This document shows, piece after piece, positions 34,905 to 46,782 of a stretch of DNA of 64,000 bases; within the stretch, counting starts at the first letter, position 1, and every line of letters starts with the position of its first letter. Position numbers and translations under genes: made by a program. Origin of the DNA: Nectonema munidae (Eukaryota; Nematomorpha; Nectonematoida; Nectonematidae). Under the pieces are notes generated by a model. The model ran no database searches and had not been told where the DNA came from. It saw only the letters and a program-made list of their open reading frames with translations. The DNA lies in the NCBI GenBank assembly GCA_030549495.1, contig JAUIRK010000599.1, forward strand, positions 124,001 to 188,000, read 5' to 3'.

Positions 34905-35055
34905 ATGCAAGCTCTCTTCTCTCACACAAGCTCTCTTCTCTCATTCAAGCTCTCTTCTTTCACTCAAGCTCTCTCCTCTTGTTCAAGCTCTCCTATCTCA
35001 TTCAGCTCTCTCCTCTTGTTCAAGCTCTCCTATCTCATTCAGCTCTCTTCTCTCT
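34905..35055 (+). repeat. tandem repeats of an about 19-bp CT-rich unit
   Basis: CAAGCTCTCTTCTCTCATT-like units are repeated about seven times with variation in spacing. Copies 1 and 2 hold one to four units at the corresponding place, so the number varies between copies. Confidence 0.85.
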
Positions 35056-35751
35056 AATTTGTATTTAGAGTTAAATTAAAAATAATTTTATTTTATCTCA
35101 TTAGAAACTAGTTTTTAGCGGAATATAAGTTCAATATTTTCAGAACCTTTTTTCATGATACCAAAGTTCAGCTATTCAAATTAATCACAGAGATTTTTGG
35201 TAAAAATTTAGTTCCATCGATACACCAAACATTTTGCAAAAATGGAAATTTGTTTGTTTTTAAATGAGAAAAATAGTTTTCAATCGTTACTTAATCTTTA
35301 TCAGTACGTTTGTTACATTTTGTAATATTTGAAAACTAATTTTTTCAAGTCAAGAAATTTTTTTTCAATAGTTATTTGAGAATGAATATTTTGACTAGCT
35401 AAACAGTTTAAAAGCAAAAATACTCTATTTGTTTAATATTTGAGCAGAGATATTTATTATAATGTTCGATTGTTAAATTTTGTAACTAACACTGTACATA
35501 ATTAATTAAAACTTTCTTTAAAGAAAATTTGTTGATTATTATAATATCGAAACAAAATGTTTCAGTTATTAAAAATACACTTGATCTATTTATGACAGCT
35601 GTCAGAATTTTATTTGTAGATAAAAATAGCAAAAAAAAACGCAATGATTTTTTTGTTCTCGTATACTATGATTTTTATGATTTATGTTAGTTTAAATAGT
35701 TTTTTTATGAAAAGTGATTAAACTACCATTTTTTGTATACTATGAAGGGCT

Positions 35752-35900
35752 AAAGGGGCGTGAGTAGGGTTGGTTAGATGATGGATTCGAGAAATCAAGG
35801 TCTTGGTCGATCCCCCATCAAGCCTGCTTTCCTCATAGTTTGATACAAGCGGCGCAATTGTGCCTTTTCAATGAAAACACCCTATGGTACCTTTACCTTT
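35752..35900 (+). repeat. tRNA-derived SINE
   Basis: The unit begins GGGGCGTGAGTAGGGTTGG with an A-box-like stretch, has a B-box-like GGTCGATCCCC at about 35806, and ends with CAATTGTGCCTTTTCAATG and a tail TACCTTTACCTTT. It is the same family as 43346-43496 (other strand). It lies inside hAT copy 3 and is absent from copies 1 and 2 at this place. Confidence 0.8.
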
Positions 35901-36159
35901 ATGATTCCTTACAAAATGTAAAAAATACAAGCGTTACCAAATCACCCTATTAGGGTTAGCTACTTCAACGTGGGCTTTTGCTATTTATAAAAACTTGAAA
36001 ATATCAAATAAGCTATCTCATTTTTTATGCCTCCTATTATTTTTAAATTATTCTGAGAACAGACAGTTTTATTTTAAAATAGTGAAAATTGCTTTATTAG
36101 TATATTTTGTCTCCTTTTTCTCTTGTTAATTATGTTAGAAATTTTTCAATTTTGAGTAA

Positions 36160-36250
36160 AAGTACCGTGGGTGTGTTTTCATTGACAAGACACTGCTGTA
36201 CGGCTTATGTCAAACTATGAACAAATTGGTATCGATGAAGAATCGAATAG
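36160..36250 (-). repeat. tRNA-derived SINE, partial
   Basis: Reverse-orientation partial copy with TTGTTCATAGTTTGACATA on the minus strand. It corresponds in position to the SINEs at 47311 (copy 1) and 51050 (copy 2). The promoter half is mostly deleted here. Shared position in all three hAT copies means this insertion predates their spread. Confidence 0.75.
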
Positions 36251-36549
36251 AGTATGCGTCAATTAGTCAAAATACGTCAAATTAGTTTTCAAAAAACTTA
36301 AGTTATGCTGTAAAATTTTTTTAGTTTTTGTTGAAGCTCTATAACTTTTTCTGATAGACTTTTTTTTCCTTAAAAGTTATTATAAAAGGCAAATCATTGC
36401 AAAATGTTAAAAGTGGTTATTTTACTTTTTGTAGCTTGCACCAATTTAGCTTTTAAACTATTTTTCAATGATGCTGAGAAAAATGAAGTAATGCAATCTT
36501 AATTTATTGTTTGATTTTTGTTTGCACAATTTTATCTTTATTTCATACC

Positions 36550-37103
36550 CTTTTTTGAGAATCTAACTAACTTACACTTATTCTTATACACTAAAAAGAA
36601 TGAAAAAATTCTAATACCAAGTTTTCTAACTTTAGTTCTGTTTTACATTCTTGATAGAAATTCCTTCAGAAAAGTTATGTAATTTGGATGTGTTTTTTTA
36701 TTTATTTTTTTTCAATAAAACATTTTTTTTCTTTTTTTAATAAGAAAAAATGGAACAACTAAAAATTAATGAATGATTTTTTTCATTCAATAAAATTTCC
36801 AATTTTTTTATTGTTAATTGATATCTTTACCCCTTTTCTACAGATAATTTGGAGATGGTTTTTCAATAATTTTGAAAATTTATTTGAAAATGGTGCGCAT
36901 CTATTTGAAGTGAGAAAGAAAGAGCTATATATAAGTCCTCATTCATTGTTGACTTTAAGCTTAATAGGGCGGGGGTTAAAGTTTACATTAAGATTAATTA
37001 AGAATGAAATAGAATAGGAGTAGGAATTCAGAAAAATTTGTTGTCTTTTTTGGAAGACGCTTGAAAGTCTGCCCCTCCAATAATTTCAAGGATTTGCGCC
37101 TCT
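36550..37103. mobile_element. insertion private to hAT copy 3
   Basis: In copies 1 and 2 the flanking blocks are nearly adjacent (GATTGATTCAGGGGCAAG then GTATAAAATGAAG). In copy 3 about 550 extra bases separate them. The right edge, read on the minus strand, is GATTGATT then CAGAGGCGCAAATCC, a terminus related to the host element's own. The left edge is not clearly a terminal repeat. The plus-strand frame at 36769-37017 within it is not convincing. Confidence 0.6.
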
Positions 37104-37571
37104 GAATCAATCACATTTTTTTCATATAAACATCGCAGGGTGTCTAGTAGACTTTTTTCCTTTAGATTACATTCACTCATATAAAACTCTTTAACATTCA
37201 GTTATTTTCTCTATCAATCAAATATCCTTTCATCAATTCCTGTAATGTGCCTGATAGACTACTTGATTTTCAAATGAAAAGCCTATTCGCCCCCAACAAA
37301 TTGGGATTTTTTTAAACTAGTGTATATGCGATATGCAAATTTAATTAAAATATTTTCGCTGGAAGTATAGTATTTAAATTTCACCAATTTAGCAAAAAAA
37401 TATAAAGTAGTGTTATAAATTTAGGTATGCGCTGAATACACTCTTTTTTAAAGGATCACTTGAATATTTGGTCTCCCGTGGTATTTCCAGACCACTAATT
37501 TTAAAAATTGCAAAAAAAAATTTCATCCCCCCCTCCCCAATAATTTTGAGTATGTGCGCACTGATGTGGGT

Positions 37572-38969
37572 ACCCGCTTAGTTTTTTAGATGTTTTGGGA
37601 TGGTAATAAAATAATTTAAAACATGCAAGACTATATTGTACATAATTAAAATGGGCTATATTATTCATGGAATTTTCTATGAGAAAGAGAGATAAATACG
37701 CTCTCAGATTTGACTAAGTAAATTAGCGGGGGACCAGATTTTTTTAGTTGTCAGTATCGCATTCAAGTAAACAATATTCTCAGATAACTGGAGAGATGGT
37801 AAGGATGTCACGATCAAGAATCGAACAGAGACATTCTCAAGTTAATACCGATTAAGAGTATGATAGCACTTCAAACTCCAGATTATATGCATCTTATATT
37901 ACTAAATACTATCATTTAATGGATATTAACATGCATAAACATAAAATACAAACATAAATCTAAAGATCTTTAGAGATATTTTATATAGTTAAACAAAACT
38001 TGTAACGATTATATTTTTTTATCAAACACCATAAGCTACATTTATTTTCAGTAAATCCTGTTAGCATTCAAAAGCATATATGTATAATATATAATGAGAT
38101 AATAAAAGTAAAATATATTTTAAAAAAAAGTTATTTTCAAGTTAACCTTAGGACTCAAGTTATTAATTATTTTTGGCAACTTTTTAAGAATCACTGCTAT
38201 AAAACAGTGCATTGAGAAATGTGTAAAAAGATAAATCGCAATAGGAAAATTTTTAATCATCATAAAATGTGTCTTAACATAAAAATTAACAGAAACCGTT
38301 TTGGTATTGGAAATGAAACAAAATAGTCCGCATTTGGATACCGATGTTAACAATATAATCTCCGATTCTACTGATTTTCAATACCGAATCCTAGCGAGTT
38401 TTGAACTAATTTAATAATTAAGATCTAAAAAATAAATAAACTTAATTTATTTAGTTACAAAAAAAGTATTTATTAACAAACATAACTTAGAACTAAAATT
38501 TAATTTAATTAATAATAGTGGCTGAATATGTTGATATCCAACTCTATCCTAGGATTTTCGATAGAAAGTTGAAAGACAAAGTGTTGAACTGTAAAAAAAA
38601 CTATAATGTAAAAAAGACTGAAAATAGTAAAATTGAGCATGTCAAAACCAAATTAAAAAAATAAACTAGGTCCATTCAAAATACGAGCCATAAATTTATA
38701 AATTTACTTTTCTTTGATTTTATGAAACTGGATTTCTAGTGATTTTAGGACAAATAATGATTGTAGTTTAGTTTTCTGTAAATCATTATATTTATCTAAA
38801 GATAAAATTTAATTGATTAAATTTAAAATATTGATACAAATATAAAATTTACTTTTTAACAAAGCCATCAAAAAATGCAAAAATCTGAAAAGAAAGACAT
38901 TTTAAAAGGGTACATAATGGAAATAAAAATACTTAAAATACTCTAATACTTGAAGAGGTTGAAATTTGA
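37572..38969. other. AT-rich stretch
   Basis: No gene, splice site pair or repeat structure recognised. The minus-strand frame at 38120-38353 has no known domain. Confidence 0.4.
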
Positions 38970-41420
38970 AGTTTAAGAGAATTATAATGATTTGGCTTGC
39001 TGATTGATTAAGAGTGAAGTGAGGGATGTTGTTGAGGGGGTTTGAATTGTAGATTGCTGGGTTTATTTTTTTATATTTAGATTTTAAAAAATATAGGTCT
39101 TAAATAAAAGAAAATAATGTAGTTACTTGTGTAGATTTTCGATTTATTGGGTTATTTATTTTAATTGTGTGTCAATGTGTTTTAAGAAGTCGCTGAATTT
39201 AGAGATTACAAGTTTGACTCTATGAGAATAATTAGAGGATACTTAGGTTGGGATATGAATGTAGTTAGTAGAAATTAGATGGCGGGCGATTGAGAGTTTT
39301 AACGGAATGTTAAAGAAGTTAAGTTCTTGCGTGTTTGTAGTGGGAGAACGAAAGATGAAGGTGATATAGTGTTTCGTGTTGATGGCACTTTAATCTACAC
39401 ATATTGCTTAGTGATTGTAGAAATAGGAGTTACAGGGGCAGTGTACGGGAAGCCATCTGATTAGCATTCGTGGTGTGAAGAATTTCATTTTCGACCAAAT
39501 ATCAAGAATTATATTGGTGGTATTTATAGGTCGAAAAAAATGACGGTGAAGATTGGATGAGTTTTTTCTCTAGGGCATAGTGTGGTAGATGTGTATAGGT
39601 TTATAGAGGAAATGAGTTCAGCGTGTTGTAAGTAGCATTTACAGATACTTTTTTTAGCGAGCTTGTCTAAATTAATTTGATAATTAGGTGAGTTTAGAAA
39701 AAATACTATATGGAAAGAATAAATGTTTGTGTTTGATTCTTAGCCTTTTGATGATGTTTTGTGGGTCTGAAAAAAGAGTAGTGTGCTCTTATGTCTAAAG
39801 GAGAACTCGTTTTAGCTTATGTTGTCGCAAGCATGTTGGAGGGCATAACATTCACTACTGTATATGGGAAGGGAGGGATCGATTGCAGGCGTTTTTGAGT
39901 AAAAAGAATGGGGGAAGAAAGTTGCAAAAGCTCTTGGTGAATTTGAACTAAAGTTAGAATTTTAACGACTAATTTGATTAAGGAGTTGTGAAGAGAGAAA
40001 AGTAATGATGAGGAGAGGTGGAGTAAATATATTATAATGATTTTGGTATGGATGACAAAGTTGTTGAATGTAGATAAATATTGTGGGAGTAAGGATTTTT
40101 AGTAGGTTTGAGAAGGAGTGATTGAAGTGTTATGGAAATAGAAGGTTTCGATGCGTGTCATGTTATAATTTGGCAAAAGTTTATTTTAGATGAAGTGTTA
40201 ATGGAAGGCACTTATTAAGAATTCTAATGCTCCAAAAGGGGGGGGGGGGTTTCTGGGCTGTGGCCATTGTGATGAGGCAAAGGCAATGGATTTTATTTAG
40301 GTAAATAAATAATGAGGAGTAGTTTAATGAAATAATGCCGTACTCAAGAGTAGGTAGGATGACCTAGACCCCTTTTATAAGATATAATTTTACTAAGAGA
40401 GAAAAGACTTAAAGAGAATTTATATTATATCTTTTTGAAGAAGGATATCTATTTGAGGTTTGATTGAAAGGTGAGATCTAAATGTTTCAATGAGAAAGAT
40501 GGTAGGATGTGTGTTTCTTAGGATGTTAAGTTTCTTAGTTTTTTTAGATTTTTTTTTAAGTTTTAAACTTTATAAAATTTTGAGCTGAAGGTAAGGTTAA
40601 ATAGTCTCAATGGCATTCAAAGAAGTCTAAATTGTTATTTAATATATATAAGTAGCGGTTTATAAGTATAATCCAGTAGATGTCGGAAAGCACCCACTTT
40701 GTGGTGTGGAAAGTGAGAGAGAATGAATGGGATCTAAAAAATTCTGTTTGAATATAAGATAGCGATTTGTTAGGTAATTTTGTATGAATTTTATGAGACA
40801 ATTGGGGTATTTTTGTCGGGTTATGTTAAAAATATGATACAGGTTGCCATGTCCAATTGAAGGTGTTGTTTATGTCTAGAAAGAGGGGAGATGATATTAA
40901 TTTGGATGATAGTTTTGTTTCAAGGTAGTAGAATGGATTCTGGACTTTTATATCTGAGGTATGCGAAATTGGAAGGGATGACTTTTGTTAAATGTCGTAA
41001 TATAAAAAATAAACCTTTTGCTTACATTTTTTTCCATGATTTTCCTTAAAGTAGGGAGGATGGTGATTGGTCGCCAGTTGGATGTGGGGTTTAATTCTTT
41101 GTTAGATTTGGGAAGTAAAATTTGCTTACCTATTTTCGAGTTATGAGAGATTGGTTTGTAGTTCTTAGAGATGATTTATGATTTCGGCTGTTTATAGCAG
41201 AGGCTAATTTAACTAGCTTTACGATGGGAATATTTGGGATGAGTTTAGAGATGAGAAGGAGGAGACATGTTCATGTTCAGAGTGGTTGACTATGTTATCA
41301 GATATATGGGAATCCTGAGGAAAAAGAGTTGAAGGAAAAGATATGTTCATTATGGGTCGTTAGAAATTCGTTGAGAAGAGGCTTTGTGGTTTTTGCGGAC
41401 GGCATTAATCAAGTTCCATG
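38970..41420 (-). mobile_element. LINE relic with strongly skewed base composition
   Basis: On the minus strand, 41050-41110 encodes KSNKELNPTSNWRPITILPT, the opening block of non-LTR reverse transcriptases. Further on, near 40740-40810, come LIKFIQNYLTNR and SLSTPQSG, matching the later RT blocks of Jockey/I/CR1-like elements (LI..I..YLTNR, then PQGS, mutated here). Frames change several times and stops are common. The endonuclease part is absent, so the copy is 5'-truncated at about 41420. Throughout, the plus strand is nearly free of C while G is common; for example 40081-40140 contains no C. The 3' limit is set by this composition and is approximate. Confidence 0.7.
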
Positions 41421-42295
41421 GATTTATTATTTTTTTGGAAACTTTATTTCTGACACATATCTATTTTTCATATTGTAAAAATGTTGAATCCTAACAACAT
41501 CAAACACTACTATTGCGAAAAGCAAATAATTTTAATAGTAAAATTTATAATAAATTTTTTTATACTATTAGTATAAATTCCAAAAGAAGAATAATTTTCC
41601 ATAATTAAACAAATAATGATGTTAGGATGAAAAATCCTATGATATCTAGATCAATGCCTAAAGTTTTCATTATTAGGATAAACAATTTATTATTAGGATC
41701 AAGAATCAATTATGTAGTCATATATAAAAGTACATTAAATAGCAATTTTTGCGTTTAGGTTACAAAAATGGCAATTATGCATCTTGTTATTTTTAATTGT
41801 GAAAAAGTGGACGTTTTACGTAGCCCATAAAATAATGTTTAACAAATACTTCGAATTTGTAACCAGTGGTTAAACTTCATAATTTTGGTTAGTCATAAAT
41901 GACACAACCGCAACTTGTGTAAAAATTAGAGCTCATAAAATTTGTATATTTGAGATGAGATTATATCAAGTTTAATATAGTAGTTTTTTTTAAGTAAATA
42001 CTGATTTAATCAGGATTTTGGCTATAATTATAATCTCGAAAAATCTGGAAAATCTAATTCACGGCCATATTTGTCTATTGATTTTTTCTATAATGATAAT
42101 CTTGAATAGTTCTTCATGTGAATATTATATTATAAATATTAACATATATATTCTTCAAATATTTATAAAATAATATTAAATAAAATGTATAAGTTTTGTT
42201 TACCCTAAATTAATATATTTTTTTTATTTATGTTTTTAGTCTCAGTTTCTATTAAAATTCCCTCAAGGAAGATTTTTAAATTTTTTTATATTTAA
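41421..42295. other. upstream region and probable 5' UTR acceptor of the SLC12-type gene
   Basis: AT-rich sequence. A pyrimidine-rich acceptor, TTTATTTATGTTTTTAG, ends at 42239, and 56 nt later the ATG of the SLC12-type exon follows, so an untranslated leader exon probably lies further left. No promoter element can be named. Confidence 0.4.
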
Positions 42296-42652
42296 ATGGA
42301 TTCTAAAGTTAATTTGGATGGATCACGATTTAAAGTACAACTGGTAGAATCAGGAACAAATATACCTTTAAAAACCAAAAAAAGTGTTAAAATTTTACCA
42401 CAAGAAATTTCTGACGAAAAGTTTAATACTCTAGAAACAAAATATGATACTTTCGAAGATATTAATGTTAACGTTGATAAACATGCTATAAGTGATAATC
42501 TTGGCTTTGATCCTTTTGAAGATAAGAAAATTTCAACTTATGAAACTCTTCCAAATATTGATCATTATAAAAACATTTTTTCACTCATAAATGCTAAAAA
42601 ACGACCTAGTCTCTCCGATCTACACAAAGAAGCTAATGACGTAGCTTTAAAG
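42296..42652 (+). CDS. SLC12-type Na-(K)-Cl cotransporter, first coding exon
   Basis: A 119-codon exon starts with ATG and ends in phase 0 at a consensus donor AAAG|GTAAGT. Residues 11-17 are RFKVQLV, containing the RFxV docking motif by which SPAK/OSR1 kinases bind NKCC/NCC cotransporters. Residues 86-93, PNIDHYKN, and 103-110, RPSLSDLH, match the cytoplasmic segment PRIDHYR...RPSLAELHD just before the first membrane helix of NKCC1 and its relatives. Such proteins carry Na, K and Cl across the plasma membrane for volume and salt control (family knowledge). The remaining exons, with 12 helices, were not found in the 21 kb to the right, so the first intron may be very long, or the copy may be partial. 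Several Thr residues (48, 52, 81) could be kinase targets but alignment is needed. Confidence 0.75.
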
Positions 42653-43345
42653 GTAAGTTCTTTAATAGATTTTATTAACAACAAATATTTATAATTTGAA
42701 CAAAATATCCTAGTACTTACAAAATCTGTCCGACTCCCATTCCAAATACTTGAAATCTTGATAAATTTAACGCCAACTCTCCACTTTCCTTACAAAATTA
42801 AAACTATTTTTCTATTATTTAAGATACACACCTAAAAACCTATTCTGACTTCTATCCCTTTAAGACCCCCGATTCTATCGATTTCGCAACTCTGAAAATA
42901 CATTTAAAACAATTTCGCCCACATTAATTTCAACAATGAACACCCTACTAATATATACAATATATTTTTCAACAGAAACAAGGGTTTAACCAATAGAGAA
43001 ACATACATATTTTACATAACCGTAAATTATTAAAATGTCAACTTCCGTTCTCCCATATAACGTATATGTAACACACTGATGACCCTGTTACTGCTACCCG
43101 ATATCACGCTTCTATTCTCCAATCTCCATCTTTCTTTTTGAATGATATTTTTCGTTTTCACACCTCAGAGGGTTAGTATATCCTCAATCCATTAACGACC
43201 CGAATGATCAGACCATATCTAATTCAAAACAGGCGATTTGTATTGGAAGAATTAATGCAAACGATCTATAGTCGACTCTGGTTGTTATTAACCAGTTTCA
43301 AAATTTGTATCGTTTTTGTTCTACTGATCTAGCATTTAATTTTGA
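42653..43345 (+). other. start of the SLC12-type intron; short shared repeat at 43190-43270
   Basis: Intronic sequence. The segment TTAACGACCCGAATGATCAG with GGCGATTTGTATT downstream recurs at 53605-53675 with changes, so a small dispersed repeat is present. No exon recognised. Confidence 0.5.
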
Positions 43346-43496
43346 AAGGTAAAGGTACCTGGGGTGTTTTCATCGAAAAGGCACAATTGCGCCGCTTGTA
43401 TCGAACTATGAAGAAAGTAGGCTTGATACGGAATCGAACCCAAGACCTTGAGTTATCGAAACCCAGTATCTAACCAACCTTACTCATGCCCCTGGA
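43346..43496 (-). repeat. tRNA-derived SINE, near full length
   Basis: On the minus strand it starts CAGGGGCATGAGTAAGGTTG, has a B-box GGTTCGATTCC near 43425-43435, and ends with GATACAAGCGGCGCAATTG, TGCCTTTTCGATG and a GGTACCTTTACCTTT tail. The tRNA-like head with an exact B-box consensus marks it as pol III derived. Best-preserved copy of the family here. Confidence 0.85.
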
Positions 43497-44499
43497 ATGT
43501 ACCAAAAAATAAGCATTTGAATCATTTGATTTGCATCTTTCTTTTTATGCCTAATATAGCGTCGCAATTAGATTTATAAAGACCTTTTTTTCTGAAAACC
43601 CTTGAATTAAGTATATCTAATAATAATGAGTTTACATTCTTAATTGAAATGTTCCCCCCACATGTAACATCTCGTAACACAATTGAACAACGCCTCCTTG
43701 TCCTTATGGCGTTATCTAATATGTTTTTTATATATCCGCTAGTAAAATAATAATATTGTATTTTCTGTCTTAAAAATTACAGAAAAAAATTGAAAAAATC
43801 CTTTTAAAGAGTAGAAAAAATAAAGTTTGAAAATGGAGAAAACTTGGACACAACGCTGCCTTATTATTTCACGGATTCCTAAACTGGATATGCCAACCCT
43901 TAATTCGTTCAATGAGGGTTTTTAGGAATTCAAAAATGTTTTAATTGATATATAGTCTTACTGATAAATTTTCTCGAAGATAAAATTTTAATTCATTTCA
44001 TGTTATACCCACTTTCCCTTTACGCTTTTTGATGGGCCAGTGTGGGAACTTTTCATTATAATTTATTAGCGCGCTCCATACCTACAAAAAGTTTAGGAAG
44101 AAAAATAATTATTTCTTGAAATATATGTATTATCATTTATAGTTGCTAAAATGAATTATAAGTGGTGAGTTTGTAAAAATAAAAAAAAAATTGTACACAA
44201 AAACTTTATCCACATTCAGTTTTATGTTTTTCCTCTTTTCTAAGATTAAACCTCTTTTGATCTTTCGATAAAAATATCTCATTCAATTATTTCATGTATA
44301 AGAATAAGCTTCTTTGAGAGATCAATTGATCATTTTGCTACTAGCGCGATTTTATTTTATTATTTTTGTCTCTAACAATAATAATAATAATAGAAAATGC
44401 GTTTTTTAAGCAAGCAAAACTATTCTTTTTACTTAACCTTGAAATTTTTACAGTTCTTTTCATCATTATGACACCATCATCTGCATCCTAATCACCCCT
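43497..44499. other. AT-rich intronic stretch
   Basis: Nothing recognised beyond AT-rich sequence. Confidence 0.4.
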
Positions 44500-44500
44500 T

Positions 44501-44538
<38 letters not shown>
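44500..44538. repeat. ATC trinucleotide microsatellite
   Basis: About 13 consecutive ATC/CAT units, seen directly. Confidence 0.95.
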
Positions 44539-45522
44539 TTTCTTAAAAATTCCTTACAAGTTACTTCATAATCCCCATTCTTATCAATAGCATCATACAC
44601 AATATCCACTATACTCTACACATGATTTTTGATACTTTTTTATATCAATTATCAAAAAAATTCAATAATATAATTAGATAAAACAAGTACTATTTATGAA
44701 TCTCAAGAGTCTTTTCAATCGTTGAAATCATGTGAATAATTTTAAAACTTAAAATTTCATTCTTCTATCTTTCTTGTGTTGGTGAATTTCACTTTATTAT
44801 AAACATTGATATTTGATACCAATGTTTTTATTCTGAACACAAGTGGAATGAATGATATTATCAAAATGTTTTTTCCTCCACATATGTTTGTATAAGTCAA
44901 GTGAGAAAAAAAACATCTCCATAAATATTTATTTTAATTTCAGCCTGTTCTTTTTTTTCTGAATATCATTTTATATATTTTTCTATTCATTTCAAATTTT
45001 TACCATTTTTTTCTTGGCAATTTTTTGTAATATTTTGTTCACTGAGAAGGAATAAGAGTGATAGTTACAAATTAAACTTGTGATTATCACTGTTCAAAAA
45101 CCACTGTTTGATTAGTAATTCTTACTAACATGCTTGTAAAATTAACTAGTAAAAGTTAAAAATGAGAAAATCAGTGAAGACTTATTCTATCCTGTTATAA
45201 GCTTATTTTCGCTTCAAGGTATTTTATTCTCATATAGACTTTATTATTGTATTGTATGTTAGGAGCAGAATTCTTTACTTCTTAGAGGGCGTAGAACACG
45301 TGGTTTCTGTTGGATTGATTGCACGATCTCTCCATGTCTGTAATGCATGTATTTCCTTATGCTGTCAACCATCGTTAATCCGAACAGAACATTAAAAAAA
45401 ACTATTTGTATAATGAAACATAATATTACTGACGCAGCATAAATAACTAAAGTATTTTACCCCAAACCTTAAATGCTAAATGAGTTTTATTAAAAAAATG
45501 TAATCGTTTTATCCTTCCTCTA
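44539..45522. other. AT-rich intronic stretch
   Basis: No exon or repeat structure recognised. Confidence 0.4.
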
Positions 45523-45660
45523 TTAACCCATTTAAGGCCAAGCAAAGCAGACGATAACTAAAAAAACGCAGACGATTTATATTCAAAGTCATTGAAAAAA
45601 GCAGACGAAGATGAAATTACTTATGTTCCAAAATAGGAACATTGGCCGTAAATGGGTTAA
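45523..45660. mobile_element. 138-bp TTAA-flanked miniature element, second piggyBac-type family
   Basis: TTAA at 45523-45526 and 45657-45660 flank ends ACCCATTTAAGGCCAA and TTGGCCGTAAATGGGT, mirror images with one change. The inside has three GCAGACGA motifs. The termini differ from those of 21801, 22321 and 57438, so it is a separate family. Confidence 0.8.
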
Positions 45661-45801
45661 AAGGTTAAAAAAAGGAAAAACTTTAAAGAAAAAAATTATT
45701 TATACGGATAATGAAGGTTATCATCATCATCATCATCATCAAATTTCAAATGGTGAAAAGGGATTCGGATATTCTGGGTTGACGAGGGCTTGTCTTTTTT
45801 A
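45661..45801 (+). CDS. possible exon, unrecognised
   Basis: An open frame running from the miniature element to a donor TTTATG|GTAAGC encodes KKKIIYTDNEGY, a run of six His from an ATC repeat, and SNGEKGFGYSGLTRACLFYG. The composition is protein-like, but no acceptor is seen on the left, where the frame runs into the transposon. The ATG at 45611 lies inside the element. Confidence 0.25.
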
Positions 45802-45935
45802 TGGTAAGCTTTTGTCTGTTTCCATATTACTTCTTCCCTCTATCTTTCTATGAATATCAATGTGTGTCGTCTGTACAACTCGTATGCTTTATTTATAACA
45901 GCTATTAAAATGCAATTGTTCTTTTACTAGACTAA

Positions 45936-45972
45936 GGTCGACTTGCTAAAACAGTTTTTACGGGATGGAAAG
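45936..45972 (+). other. exon-like segment cut by hAT copy 1
   Basis: After an acceptor-like TTGTTCTTTTACTAG the frame reads TKVDLLKQFLRDGK up to the insertion point. If the element and one target copy are ignored, the frame runs on at 48838 as YEILDGKKVKSKTCFEKK, VLRRVQNEKELIVH and so on to a TGA at 49033-49035. This suggests the element entered an open frame. No family is recognised and chance is possible. Confidence 0.3.
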
Positions 45973-46217
45973 CAGGGGCGCACATCTTCAAAATTATTGG
46001 AGGGGCGAAAATTTTTTGTTGCAATTTTCAAAATTAGTGGTCTGGAAATACCACGGGAGACCAAATATTCAAGCAATCCTTTAAAATATAGTGTATTCAG
46101 CGCATACCTAAAGTCCTAAATTTATAAGACTACTTTATATTTTTTTTTACAAAATTGGTGAATTTAAATACTATACTTCCACCGAAAATATTTTAATTAA
46201 ATTTGCATATCGAATAT

Positions 46218-46782
46218 GGTGCGCAGAAAAAATTCCCCCAATTAAAAAGTAGGAAAAAACGCCCCCAGTAAAAATGCCCCAATTTAAAATTAGGAAAAAA
46301 TGCCCCAACAAAAAAAATTCAAAAAATTATTAATTAAAATTAAAAAAAATTTTTTTTAAAAAAGATATGTCAAATAACGGTTTTTTGTAAAAAAAAAGTT
46401 AACTTTTCATCTAAAACATTTAAAATTTAATTAAAGTAAACTAAAAAACTCAGCATACGACAATTTTTAAATACAAAAAAAAAATTATAAAACAGCAAAT
46501 ATTTTTGGACTTTGTGTGTATCAGAACACTTTCTAAATATAATTTGTATTTTAACTGATTTTAAGAACACATTCCTACAAATCTGCACCTTTGCTATTGT
46601 TTTCAAGAACTTTACAAAAAAAAAAACCCTATAGATTAAGAAATTTTAGAAATTTAGCCTTTCAAAAGATACCAAATAAAAATATTTATATAAAAAAATC
46701 CTGAAAATCAAAAATTAGGGGGCTTTTTTTCCTACATTTTAATTAGGGGCATTTTTTCCAGGGGCATTTTTACCTACAACCA
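46218..46782. mobile_element. nested foldback element with TGCCCC-rich arms, copy in hAT copy 1
   Basis: It is flanked by TCGAATAT on both sides (46210-46217 and 46783-46790), while hAT copy 3 has this site once. The arms are repeats of AAAAATGCCCCAATTAAAA and, reversed, GGGGCATTTTTTCC. The inside is AT-rich and non-coding. 8-bp duplication again suggests a hAT-mobilised element. Confidence 0.88.

Larger units (their letters stand above)
34450..37563 (-). mobile_element. 3-kb non-autonomous hAT element, copy 3 (inverted)
   Basis: The ends are CAGGGTCGCACATGA at 34450 and TATGTGCGCACTG at 37563. Both sides carry the perfect 8-bp duplication ATGTGGGT (34442-34449 and 37564-37571), diagnostic of hAT insertion. 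Read on the minus strand it is collinear with copies 1 and 2 but lacks their two nested insertions and keeps the empty sites (near 37324-37336 and 35045-35060). It has its own extra insertions: a second SINE at 35752-35900 and about 550 bp at 36550-37103. No transposase is encoded. It has G and C runs at each end. Confidence 0.93.

Noticed and set aside
45721-45741. Run of six His as a metal-binding motif
   Set aside because: It is a translated ATC microsatellite, like those at 44500 and 63585.
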